Shown: piece after piece, positions 1-7,818 of the stretch
How positions within the stretch are numbered: the stretch's first letter is position 1
How the letters are laid out: the number at the start of each line of letters is the position of its first letter
Assembly (NCBI GenBank): GCA_964448105.1
Contig: CAYUVK010000121.1
Coordinates: 1 to 15,291 of the forward strand
Origin: CAVQBP01 sp964448105
GTDB lineage: Bacteria > Bacteroidota > Ignavibacteria > Ignavibacteriales > Ignavibacteriaceae
Reading direction: 5' to 3'
DNA length: 15,291 nucleotides
Program-made: the position numbers and the translations under genes
The notes under the pieces: generated by a model
The model's database searches: none
The model's input: only the letters and a program-made list of their open reading frames with translations
What the model was told of the DNA's origin: nothing

Positions 1-31
1 GAAGATTGAGTAGTTTAAAAGTAATCTTATT

Positions 32-1846
32 TTAATTATATTTATTATAAATTGGACCAAAGTTTTTACAAGCTCTAAAATCCGCCCCTTCGAGATCTTT
101 GGTTCCAAACGCATCCCACGCACTTGGTCTATAAATCCTTTCTGGAGAAACATTGTGCATATTAACGGGTATCCGAAGCATTGATGCCAGAGTAATTAAT
201 TTATCACCAATATGTCCGTAACTTACTGCACAATGATTCGCGCCCCAATTAGCCATCACGGAATACACATTTATAAAAACATCTTTTCCCGTCAGAATTG
301 GTGCAAACCATGTTGTCGGCCAACCAGGACTCGTTCTTCTATCTAATATTATATTAATCTCTTTTGGAAGTTCTATTGTATGTCCTTCCGCAATTTGCAA
401 AACAGGACCTAAACCTTTTATTATGTTAATACGGGATATAGTTACTGGCATATCTCCTTCAGTTAAAAATTGAGATGAAAAACCACCACCTCTAAAATAT
501 TCTAATTCGGCGGGCCACCATTTGGTAGCATTTAAACATGCCTCAACTTCGCTTCCAGTAATTTCCCAAAATGGTTTTAAAGCCGGCTTGCCTTTAATTC
601 TTTGTTTACCTATTCCGTCCAGCGCTGAAGAGCCGGAATTAATTAAATGAATAATTCCTTCAGTAGCTTTTCCTTTTAAAGTCTTCCCTGTAACACGTTT
701 TACTGCGGAAGGACTCCAATAGGTTCTTACATCGGAAAATAATTGCGCAGTGCCTGTTAATAAATGACCAAACAACATTATAGCTCCATTTAAGCTGTCA
801 TTTTCAGTTGCCACAATATATGGTTCACGTATTCCATTCCAATCAAATGAAGAATTGAGTATTGCTTCCAGGAAATCACCATTCGGGAAATGGTCGGTCC
901 ACTGCCGCTGCCCCTGAAATCCTGCTACAATAGCATTATGCCCTAAAGCTTCTTCGCCGAATCCCATTTCATTAAGCTTAGAATTACCAACCATTAAATC
1001 TCGAACAATTATCGCCATTTTAATAACGATTTCCCATTCGTAATCTTTTCTTTCCCGAGAGGATTTATTTTTATTTATATCTTCACCTTCTTTGCAATAT
1101 TTCTTAGTCCATTTAAATGCTTTATTGTATTCTTCTTCATCATAAATCTTTTCTTCAATTCTTCGGGTAATTTCACTCATATCAACTGCTTCATTGCGCA
1201 TACCTAAATAGTCATAGAAAAAATTAGGATCAACTGCTGAACCTGCGATTCCCATAGATACAGAACCTATCGAGAGATAAGATTTCCCTATCATTTCAGC
1301 AACAGCTAATCCTGCCTTTGCAAATTTTAATAATTTTTCCTGAACATCAGACGGTATTGATTTGTCATTAATGTCCTGAACATCATTTCCATAAATTCCA
1401 AATACAGGCAATCCTTTCTGGTTGTAGCCTGCAAGTGCAGCAGCAAGATAAACTGCTCCCGGACGTTCGGTCCCATTAAACCCCCAGATTGCTTTTGGTA
1501 TAAGAGGATCTGTATCCATCACTTCGGTTCCATAACACCAACATGGCGTAACAGTTAATGAGACTCCCACATTTTCACGAGCAAATTTTTCGGAAGTCTG
1601 TGCAGCTTCAGCAATTCCACCAATACACATATCGGCTATAACACATTCAACCCCTATTCCATTTGAATGCTTTAAATTATTTTCAAAAAAATTCTTAACA
1701 ATTTTTGCCATTTGCATTGTTTGATTTTCAAGGGATTCCCTAACTCCTTTTCTTCTCCCGTCTATTACAGGGCGAATTCCTATTTTTGGTAAACAACCAA
1801 ACAGTCGAGTACCAGAACTTTTCATTTGATTATTCACTTTTTTCAT
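32..1846 (-). CDS. fucI: L-fucose isomerase
   Basis: This enzyme isomerises L-fucose to L-fuculose in the cytosol, the first step of fucose breakdown; some homologues also accept D-arabinose. The 604-residue protein matches E. coli FucI (591 residues) almost end to end, for example PKIGIRPVIDGRR near residue 20, PKAIWGFNGTERPGAVYLAA near 117 and NIIKGLGPVLQIAEG near 474. The metal and catalytic residues align by spacing with E. coli E337, D361 and H528, here Glu348 (ATENDSLNG), Asp372 (FSDVRTYWSP) and His538 (NWGANH). It carries about 10 extra N-terminal residues; Met8 is an alternative start. It is the last gene of the leftward run and lies 240 bases after the Lut fusion gene, so it may have its own promoter. 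It has no encapsulation-type helix, so it probably acts outside the shell. Confidence 0.96.
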   Translation of the reverse strand: MKKVNNQMKSSGTRLFGCLPKIGIRPVIDGRRKGVRESLENQTMQMAKIVKNFFENNLKHSNGIGVECVIADMCIGGIAEAAQTSEKFARENVGVSLTVTPCWCYGTEVMDTDPLIPKAIWGFNGTERPGAVYLAAALAGYNQKGLPVFGIYGNDVQDINDKSIPSDVQEKLLKFAKAGLAVAEMIGKSYLSIGSVSMGIAGSAVDPNFFYDYLGMRNEAVDMSEITRRIEEKIYDEEEYNKAFKWTKKYCKEGEDINKNKSSRERKDYEWEIVIKMAIIVRDLMVGNSKLNEMGFGEEALGHNAIVAGFQGQRQWTDHFPNGDFLEAILNSSFDWNGIREPYIVATENDSLNGAIMLFGHLLTGTAQLFSDVRTYWSPSAVKRVTGKTLKGKATEGIIHLINSGSSALDGIGKQRIKGKPALKPFWEITGSEVEACLNATKWWPAELEYFRGGGFSSQFLTEGDMPVTISRINIIKGLGPVLQIAEGHTIELPKEINIILDRRTSPGWPTTWFAPILTGKDVFINVYSVMANWGANHCAVSYGHIGDKLITLASMLRIPVNMHNVSPERIYRPSAWDAFGTKDLEGADFRACKNFGPIYNKYN

Positions 1847-1880
1847 CCGAGATTTTCTTTGATAAAATTCAAGTGCTTCC

Positions 1881-2048
1881 TTAAAATAATCTATTATTTT
1901 TTTTCGGACCTAAGGCAGTATACTTATAACTAATTGTCCTGAATACAGCTTCTGATAATTCTATCTCTATCCCATTAAATAATAGAAGATTTGATTTGGA
2001 AAGGCCGGTATTATTTTTGGCCATTTCACCAGTTAGTAAAATTGGCAT
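1881..2048 (-). CDS. Small ORF of unknown function, doubtful
   Basis: An ATG-started reading frame of 55 codons fills most of the 240-base gap between the Lut fusion gene and fucI. It begins MPILLTGEMAKNN, has a central segment LLLFNGIEIELSEAVFRTIS and ends GPKKNNRLF. I do not recognise a family. The central stretch looks faintly like a winged-helix or other small-domain fragment, so it could be a gene remnant. No clear ribosome binding site precedes it. It may be chance coding in an intergenic spacer. Confidence 0.2.
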   Translation of the reverse strand: MPILLTGEMAKNNTGLSKSNLLLFNGIEIELSEAVFRTISYKYTALGPKKNNRLF

Positions 2049-2086
2049 TTATATAACAATTTCGACCCAACTTAAATTAAGTATAC

Positions 2087-4294
2087 TTATTTTAAAACCA
2101 TTTCTAAAAATTCAATAGGATGATATACAGCATTTTCTAATTCATCAACTATTTGTTCCCTACAGGATGTTCCGCTAACTAATATTATTTTCTTACTGTC
2201 AAATAAAACTGAATTCCTTATTTGCTTTAATAGTTCATTACCAATATTCTTACTTATATTATAAAAATCTTTTTTATAACCAAAGCTACCGGCCATTCCG
2301 CAGCATTCAACGTCGGAGATATCTACTCTTAATCCCATCTTGTTAAAAAATTCTGGCACTGCATTACCTATCCCAATTGTCTTCATCTGACAATGCGGAT
2401 GATAAAAAATGTGTTTAAATGAATTTATGATATTTACTTTATCAGATAAATCAAGAACACCACTTTTCAAATTATTATTTAAATATTCAATTACATCGTA
2501 AGTATTTTTTGATACTTTATTAAAAAGATTATCATTATTAAGTAGCTTTTTATAATCATATCTGAAAAGTGCTAATACGCTTGGTTCGATAACAATAATT
2601 TCATTACCGTTATCAACTAATTGTTCAAAATAACGCGCAAGTTTAAAAGCTCTTTTTGTTGCCAAATCTATAAGACCTTGTGATTGTGATGCCCTCCCTT
2701 CAGCTAATACTTTGCTGAGTGTTAAAGGGATTCCTAATTTATCATAGACCTTGATCGTAGCCATTCCTATGTGAGAATTGGTGTAGTTAGTATAAACATC
2801 TGCAAATAAAACCAGTTTTGGGGTTAATATGTTAGATTTAGTTTCTATAGTTTTATATTTCTTAAATTGTTGCGTAAGTGTTTTTTGCGAGAAGTGCGGC
2901 ATCGAACGCCGTTTATCAAAGCCCACAATTTTTTCCATTATAGTTCTGCTTATGGATAGATTGGCTATCCTGCTTGATAAAGACGGAATGATTGATATAA
3001 AACGGCATAATATTGAATAATTGCCGAAGAATAATTTTGGCAAGGATGGAATACCGTTGGCTTTTATCAAACGGCTTTTAATCGTAGTGTTCAAATGGGG
3101 GATATCGATTCTGACAGGACAATTGGGAACACATCTCGAGCAACCAGAACATAATTCTACAAATTTACCTTTTTCTAAATTTTCACTAGTTCCGATTGTC
3201 CATGCGCCACCAATTCCTCCGGTATAGCATTCTCCACCAAATGCATGCCCTCCAACTGTTTGAAAATTTGCACATGAATTCATACATGCACCACATCTAA
3301 TGCAATAAAGTGCTTCAATTAAATCTTTATCATCTCTCATCTTCATTCGTCCATTATCAACTAGAATTAAATAAAACTTCCTCTCTTTATCATCCCTTCC
3401 GTTTAGATTAAGGACAGGGAGGGCGATTGGCGGTTCCAAAATATTCGTATAGGAAGTTAAAGACTGCCCGGTACCACTTGCAGCCAGAAGCTCAATGAAT
3501 ACACCAAAATCTTTTTTGCTTGGAATTATTTTTTCTATACCTGCGATTGCAATATGAATAGCTGGAAGTTGAGTAGTCAGCCTAATATTCCCTTCACTCT
3601 CAACTAATAAAATAGTCCCTTCCTCTCCGGATATTAAATTAGCTCCTGTTATTCCTATGTCTGCTGAAAGAAATTTTTGTCTTAAAATTTCACGGGCAAA
3701 TTCAGTAAGTTCTTCTCCAGTTTCTAATAGCCTCTCTGTTTTAAAATTCCTTTTAAATAGTTCTGAAATGCTTTCTCTGCTTCTATGAATTGCGGGTGCA
3801 ACAAAATGAGAGGGCTGTTCTTTTGAAACCTGTAAAATAAATTCAGCTAAATCAGTTTCTGCCACCTCAACACCTGCTGCCTCCAGAACCGGATTTAATC
3901 CAATTTCTTCTGATGTTATTGATTTTGATTTTACCACAATTTTTGCTTTGTGTGATAAGCAAATATTTCGAATATAATTTGTTGCTTCTATTTTATTCTT
4001 GGCATAAAATACTGAACCATGACGTTCTTTAACTGCTTTAGTTACTTTGAGAATCAATTCTGGTAAATTTCTTATTGATTTTTCTTTGATTTCACGCGCC
4101 TGGTCTTTTAAGTATTCATAATCATTCAATTGTTTTACAATCTTGTAACGATTACTATTAAAGGTTTGGGTATTAAAACGTAAGGCATTTGACTCAACAT
4201 CAAGTGCTAATTTTATCGATTTCTGAAGCGATTCTTTTAATGATTTGTCAGCTACTTGCCTCGGATGTATAATATAATTATTAATATTTTTCAT
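2087..4294 (-). CDS. LutB-type iron-sulfur protein fused to a CCG (LutA/GlcF-like) module
   Basis: This is a likely subunit of a lactate-oxidising complex that turns lactate into pyruvate. Residues about 60-310 form a LUD domain as in LutB (ITGANLISGEEGTILLVESEG, about 215-235). Two 4Fe-4S motifs follow: Cys331/334/337/341 and Cys382/385/388/392, the second ending NCPVRIDIP. Residues about 490-735 form a CCG-type region. Its second repeat is intact, with HPHC at 632-635, ECCGMAGSFGY near 663 and GTSC ending at Cys711. Its first repeat has AEG at 531-533 where CCG is expected, and EPSV instead of EPSC. Separate LutB and LutA proteins add up to roughly this length (735), so a fusion explains it. 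There is no FAD domain. The gene starts 4 bases after lutC. The exact substrate is inferred from family and context. Confidence 0.88.
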   Translation of the reverse strand: MKNINNYIIHPRQVADKSLKESLQKSIKLALDVESNALRFNTQTFNSNRYKIVKQLNDYEYLKDQAREIKEKSIRNLPELILKVTKAVKERHGSVFYAKNKIEATNYIRNICLSHKAKIVVKSKSITSEEIGLNPVLEAAGVEVAETDLAEFILQVSKEQPSHFVAPAIHRSRESISELFKRNFKTERLLETGEELTEFAREILRQKFLSADIGITGANLISGEEGTILLVESEGNIRLTTQLPAIHIAIAGIEKIIPSKKDFGVFIELLAASGTGQSLTSYTNILEPPIALPVLNLNGRDDKERKFYLILVDNGRMKMRDDKDLIEALYCIRCGACMNSCANFQTVGGHAFGGECYTGGIGGAWTIGTSENLEKGKFVELCSGCSRCVPNCPVRIDIPHLNTTIKSRLIKANGIPSLPKLFFGNYSILCRFISIIPSLSSRIANLSISRTIMEKIVGFDKRRSMPHFSQKTLTQQFKKYKTIETKSNILTPKLVLFADVYTNYTNSHIGMATIKVYDKLGIPLTLSKVLAEGRASQSQGLIDLATKRAFKLARYFEQLVDNGNEIIVIEPSVLALFRYDYKKLLNNDNLFNKVSKNTYDVIEYLNNNLKSGVLDLSDKVNIINSFKHIFYHPHCQMKTIGIGNAVPEFFNKMGLRVDISDVECCGMAGSFGYKKDFYNISKNIGNELLKQIRNSVLFDSKKIILVSGTSCREQIVDELENAVYHPIEFLEMVLK

Positions 4295-4298
4295 TTAT

Positions 4299-4838
4299 CT
4301 AATCAAGAAGTATAATATGCAATTTCCCAGGCCCGTGTACACCTCGTACTAATGGTCCCATATCGGCAGTAGCACTAGGGCCTGTTATTATTGAAAAACT
4401 ATGTCTTAATCCCTTACCATTCAAATACTTTTCCGAAAAAATATCACGCGGTCTAGGAACAATTGTTTTACTATCAAGGACTACTATATGTTTATGAGTA
4501 AGTGCACTCACAAGACTCGATAAATTTCTTGTAACAGAAACACAAACAGATCCTGTAGCGGCTATTCCACAAAAACTATCAGTTACACTTATTTCAATTT
4601 TTGAAAGTTGTTCATTTGTAGGTAAAGTTACTACATTCTCTTTAAGTTTAAATATTGAAAATAATGCTGAATCTATATCGTTTGGTTCTGCTAACAAAAC
4701 CAGTTCATCACCAGTTGAAGTTGTTAAATAATTACATAATAATTCTGCATTTGCAGGAATTTTTTCAACAGTTGCCATCGTTTTCCGTGCTGATACCATA
4801 AACTGTTCAACCACTTCCAAATTATTTTGGCTTTTCAT
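4299..4838 (-). CDS. lutC: LutC/YkgG-family LUD-domain protein
   Basis: This 179-residue protein belongs to the LUD (LutC/YkgG) family, a subunit of the LutABC L-lactate oxidation system in Bacillus and relatives. The family signature lies at the C-terminus, residues about 153-176, where GPSATADM is followed by RGVHGPGKLHIILL. A central segment, CGIAATGSVCVS near 90-101, matches the glycine-rich LUD core. It is cotranscribed with the LutB-CCG fusion 4 bases downstream, so the two genes together probably supply the three Lut functions. A 199-base AT-rich gap separates it from the kinase gene upstream. It has no encapsulation-type helix, so cytosolic action on lactate leaving the microcompartment is the simplest inference. 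Confidence 0.9.
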   Translation of the reverse strand: MKSQNNLEVVEQFMVSARKTMATVEKIPANAELLCNYLTTSTGDELVLLAEPNDIDSALFSIFKLKENVVTLPTNEQLSKIEISVTDSFCGIAATGSVCVSVTRNLSSLVSALTHKHIVVLDSKTIVPRPRDIFSEKYLNGKGLRHSFSIITGPSATADMGPLVRGVHGPGKLHIILLD

Positions 4839-5037
4839 AATAGCTATTCTTATTAAATTTTTAGGGTATTATTATTTTCATTCGAATAACTAGGTATTTG
4901 ATAAAATATATATTAATATATATATAATTTTTGCAAACATCCCTCTACTACTAAAATTCTTTTCATGATGTATATTTTATAACTTCACTCCTTATATTAC
5001 AACTTTAGACTTAACCGGATGCTTAATTCAAAATCAA

Positions 5038-6207
5038 TTAATGTAATTCAAGATATTTTTTTACCTCATTTGCAACAATTAATTCCTCATCAGTTGGGAT
5101 TACAGCTATTTTTACTTTAGAATTATTGTGAGAGATTAATCCCTCTTTTGGATTAGAATTATTAAGTTTATCATTAATTATTATACCCAGGTTTTCCATA
5201 TTAGAGATAATTTCTTTTCTAAGAAGGGGAGAATTTTGACCAGCACCTGCTGTAAATACAATACAATCGGCACTATTCAAAATAATCATATATTCACCGA
5301 TATATCTTTTGACATAATAGGCAAAAGTTTTGAAAGCAAGTTCAGCTCTTTTATCCCCCTTCAACATCATCTCTTCAATATCTCTAAAGTCCCCGCTTGT
5401 CCCTGAAATTCCGGCTACCCCGCTTTTTGACATAAGCAGATCAGCTGCATCTTGAATCGAAAGGTTTTCCTTATCCATGAGATACAGAAGTGCAAATGAA
5501 TCAAAATCTCCGACTCTTTTTGCATTAAGTAACCCGCTTTGCGGACTCATCCCCATTGAAGTGTCAATTGACCATCCATTTTTAATAGCACATACAGATG
5601 AACTTCCGCCAAGATGACATGAAATAATTTTGTCAGCATTGAATAATTCTTTAGCTCTTATTCCTATATACCTATGTGAAGCACCGTGAAATCCATACTT
5701 ACGAATACCATATTTTTCATAATATTCATATGGAATTCCATACATAAATGCTTCCGGGGGAATGTTCTTATGAAAATGCGTTTCGAACAAACCAACCAAA
5801 GGGATCGAACTCAATAATTTTTTAAATATGGAAATTGCAGTTAAATATACATCAGTATGAACAGGCGCAAGCAAACGGTATTCCTGCATAGCTTTTAGTA
5901 CATCATCTGTAAGCTCAACGCATCCAGTAATTCCTTTAACATGTACGGTTTTGAATCCTACAGCACTCAAATCTTCAATGGAATATTGCTCACCTAAATT
6001 ATCTAAAGTAAGTTTGATTGCAGTAAAGTAATCTGGAATGTTTTGTTTGAGTACCTTTTTAGTATTGTTACCGAAATTGTATGAATAAATCCCTTCATTA
6101 TCCCCTATTCTTTCAACTGATGCCTGAAACAAAACGTCCATGTTTGATGCATTAAATAACTTGCACTTATATGAAGTGCTGCCCGGATTTGCAATTAATA
6201 TTTTCAT
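5038..6207 (-). CDS. ackA: Acetate/propionate-kinase family enzyme, divergent active site
   Basis: This 389-residue ASKHA-fold kinase matches acetate kinases along its length: NPGSTSYK at 7-14, APVH at 114-117, YGFHGASHRYIG at 171-182, SIDTSMGMSPQSGL at 213-226, AGAGQNSP at 320-327 and PTDEEL at 371-376. In this locus its likely job is to convert the acyl-phosphate from PduL (lactyl-phosphate) into lactate with ATP formation. Two residues essential in Methanosarcina acetate kinase differ: Arg91 aligns with Lys86 (GFKTVH for GHRVVH) and the base Asp148 aligns with Glu142 (FETHFH for FDTAFH). The His123, Arg241 and Glu384 equivalents appear kept. The GNGAS-type loop reads GGSSS. A 187-base gap with a possible hairpin precedes the gene. 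It has no encapsulation peptide. Confidence 0.9.
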   Translation of the reverse strand: MKILIANPGSTSYKCKLFNASNMDVLFQASVERIGDNEGIYSYNFGNNTKKVLKQNIPDYFTAIKLTLDNLGEQYSIEDLSAVGFKTVHVKGITGCVELTDDVLKAMQEYRLLAPVHTDVYLTAISIFKKLLSSIPLVGLFETHFHKNIPPEAFMYGIPYEYYEKYGIRKYGFHGASHRYIGIRAKELFNADKIISCHLGGSSSVCAIKNGWSIDTSMGMSPQSGLLNAKRVGDFDSFALLYLMDKENLSIQDAADLLMSKSGVAGISGTSGDFRDIEEMMLKGDKRAELAFKTFAYYVKRYIGEYMIILNSADCIVFTAGAGQNSPLLRKEIISNMENLGIIINDKLNNSNPKEGLISHNNSKVKIAVIPTDEELIVANEVKKYLELH

Positions 6208-6245
6208 AAAAATTAATTCTCACTTAATAGCTGAACTTACGCAAA

Positions 6246-6281
6246 ACCCCATGGAATTCTGGAATTGTGGACTAATGGGGT
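6246..6281 (-). terminator. Possible weak terminator or attenuator between aldolase and kinase genes
   Basis: On the minus strand the arms ACCCCAT and ATGGGGT can pair as a 7-base stem around a 22-base loop, followed at once by further T residues. It lies between the aldolase stop and the ackA start, so it could reduce read-through into ackA-lutC-lutB-fucI. The stem is short and the loop long, so this is tentative. Confidence 0.25.
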
Positions 6282-6394
6282 GAGGATTTCTAGAATTTTT
6301 ACCTTATATCACAAATACAATACTCCAATATTGTTTGGTTGTGTAACTACAGTGATTATTATATTTCTATTGCATTAAGTCCATCAAAATATTT

Positions 6395-7198
6395 TCAGCT
6401 CTGTCTAAGTCTAGCTAGTACTTTTTCGGTAATTTCCCTGATAGTTTTTTCTGAAACATTTTCTGAAGAATAGTTTTTAATTTCACCGGTTTCAATTAGA
6501 GAATGATCATTACTAGGCATTGGTGTAGCATCGCATGTGGTCAACCTTCCCTGCAGACCAAAATTATCCCGCAAAGTCATTAATCGATCTCTTTCATACT
6601 CAGGCAGTACATTAACATTACCAAGTTGAATAGCTTTCCAAACTATAGTAGCAGTATGCTCAAGGGTTTCCATTTTATGATACGCATTTATTAAGTTACT
6701 ACCTAATGTTAAGGCACCATGATTTTCCAACAGAATGGCATCAGAATTTTTTATATATTCTCTTATCGAATCAGGAATTTCCATTGTTGACGGCAAACCA
6801 TATTTAGCTATCGAGACAGCACCAATAACAATAATTGCTTCAGGTAATACACATTTGTTTAGCGGTATCCCCGCAACTGCAAAACTTGTTGCATAAGTAG
6901 GATGAGCGTGGACAACTGAATTAATATCAGGACGTTCATTGTAAACTTCCATGTGCATTTTAAGTTCGCTTGACGGTTTATAATTAGCGTTACCTGAAAT
7001 GACTTTTCCTGTTGAGTCAACTTTTATAATCATGTCGGTAGTCATAAAACCTTTACTTACTCCGGTGGGAGTTGTTAAAATTTCACCACTATTTAGCCTG
7101 ACAGATATATTTCCATCATTCGCTCCAACATAACAGCGGGTCCAGATTCTTTTTCCCACATCAACCATCAGTTGTTTTATTTCCCATTCACTATTCAT
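6395..7198 (-). CDS. fucA: Class II aldolase (L-fuculose/L-rhamnulose-phosphate type) with C-terminal encapsulation peptide
   Basis: The enzyme cleaves fuculose-1-phosphate (possibly also rhamnulose-1-phosphate) to DHAP and L-lactaldehyde. Active-site residues keep the spacing of E. coli FucA: Glu78 (PSSELKMH), His97 and His99 (VVHAHPTYAT) and His160 (ENHGAL) match E73, H92, H94 and H155. The catalytic domain spans about residues 5-215. E. coli FucA has about 215 residues, whereas this protein has 267. The extra tail is a linker (about 216-246) and then an amphipathic helix, VSEKTIREITEKVLARL (248-264), typical of BMC encapsulation peptides. This places the aldolase in the shell lumen, where it can release lactaldehyde. 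A clear GGAG ribosome binding site lies 8 bases before the ATG. Specificity between fuculose and rhamnulose phosphate cannot be settled by eye; fucI favours fuculose. Confidence 0.93.
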   Translation of the reverse strand: MNSEWEIKQLMVDVGKRIWTRCYVGANDGNISVRLNSGEILTTPTGVSKGFMTTDMIIKVDSTGKVISGNANYKPSSELKMHMEVYNERPDINSVVHAHPTYATSFAVAGIPLNKCVLPEAIIVIGAVSIAKYGLPSTMEIPDSIREYIKNSDAILLENHGALTLGSNLINAYHKMETLEHTATIVWKAIQLGNVNVLPEYERDRLMTLRDNFGLQGRLTTCDATPMPSNDHSLIETGEIKNYSSENVSEKTIREITEKVLARLRQS

Positions 7199-7248
7199 GT
7201 TATTTCTCCGTTAGAATTTTTAATATCACATTTATTTTGCAAAAATAA

Positions 7249-7818
7249 TTAGATTAATTCCTTTAATACTTCTTTATGAGGATTTTTAATAATAACATAA
7301 CCTGCAAGCATACCATCTTGTTTAATATATTCAATTGCAGGCTTAACGGCTGCTTCAAGTGCATCAATATCTCCGGTGATAACAACAAAACCTTTACCGC
7401 CGACAGCCATTCCAACATGAATCCTTAAAATATCAAGGCTGGCTTCCTTTGCAGCAAAATCAGCAGCTTTAATTGCAGATACTACAGAAAATGTTTCAAT
7501 AATAAGCATCGCATTAACTCGGGTATTAAGATTATCAATTTGTATGGTTGTTGTTCCGGCTATTGCAGGAAATACCCGGGGATCTAAGTTTGGGATAGTC
7601 GTTAAGTTTACAACTGAAAATCCGCCGACTTCCCTGGCAACATTAATTGCAGTTTCAACATCAGCAACATTACCGCGTACCACCATAAAATACTTTCCGG
7701 AACAAATTGTCCTTGCGATTAATTTTTCGACATTTGCTGATTTTAAAACCTGGTCTTGAACTTCAAAACCTTTATAAATACTTGCAAGCTCAATTATTCC
7801 AAGAGCATTTCTTTCCAT
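7249..7818 (-). CDS. pduT: BMC-T shell trimer, PduT-like, with Fe-S pore cysteine
   Basis: This 189-residue protein contains two tandem BMC domains (about 5-88 and 98-180), so it should form a pseudohexameric trimer in the shell. It aligns closely with Salmonella PduT: GIIELASIYKGFE at 7-19, KSANVEKL at 26-33, RTICSGKY at 36-43 and a second-domain start VNAMLIIETFSV. Cys39 in TICSGK is at the place of PduT Cys38, which holds a [4Fe-4S] cluster at the threefold axis. The start codon overlaps the pduS stop by one base (TAATG), which implies translational coupling and a joint role in moving electrons through the shell. Confidence 0.95.
   Translation of the reverse strand: MERNALGIIELASIYKGFEVQDQVLKSANVEKLIARTICSGKYFMVVRGNVADVETAINVAREVGGFSVVNLTTIPNLDPRVFPAIAGTTTIQIDNLNTRVNAMLIIETFSVVSAIKAADFAAKEASLDILRIHVGMAVGGKGFVVITGDIDALEAAVKPAIEYIKQDGMLAGYVIIKNPHKEVLKELI

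Noticed and set aside
2829..3227. Two plus-strand open frames of 63 and 68 codons
   Set aside because: They lie entirely inside the LutB-CCG fusion gene on the opposite strand and have no family features; they are shadows of its codons.
4898..4935. AT-rich palindromic run upstream of lutC as a replication origin or terminator
   Set aside because: It is simple alternating AT sequence with no repeats, GC stem or T run of the needed kind; at most a promoter-like spacer.
4913..4966. Small minus-strand frame starting MKRILVVEG, like a response-regulator start
   Set aside because: Only 17 residues before a stop, with a ribosome-like AGGAG too far upstream; more likely chance.
7544..7759. Plus-strand open frame of 71 codons
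   Set aside because: Antisense shadow of pduT, which has full family support.
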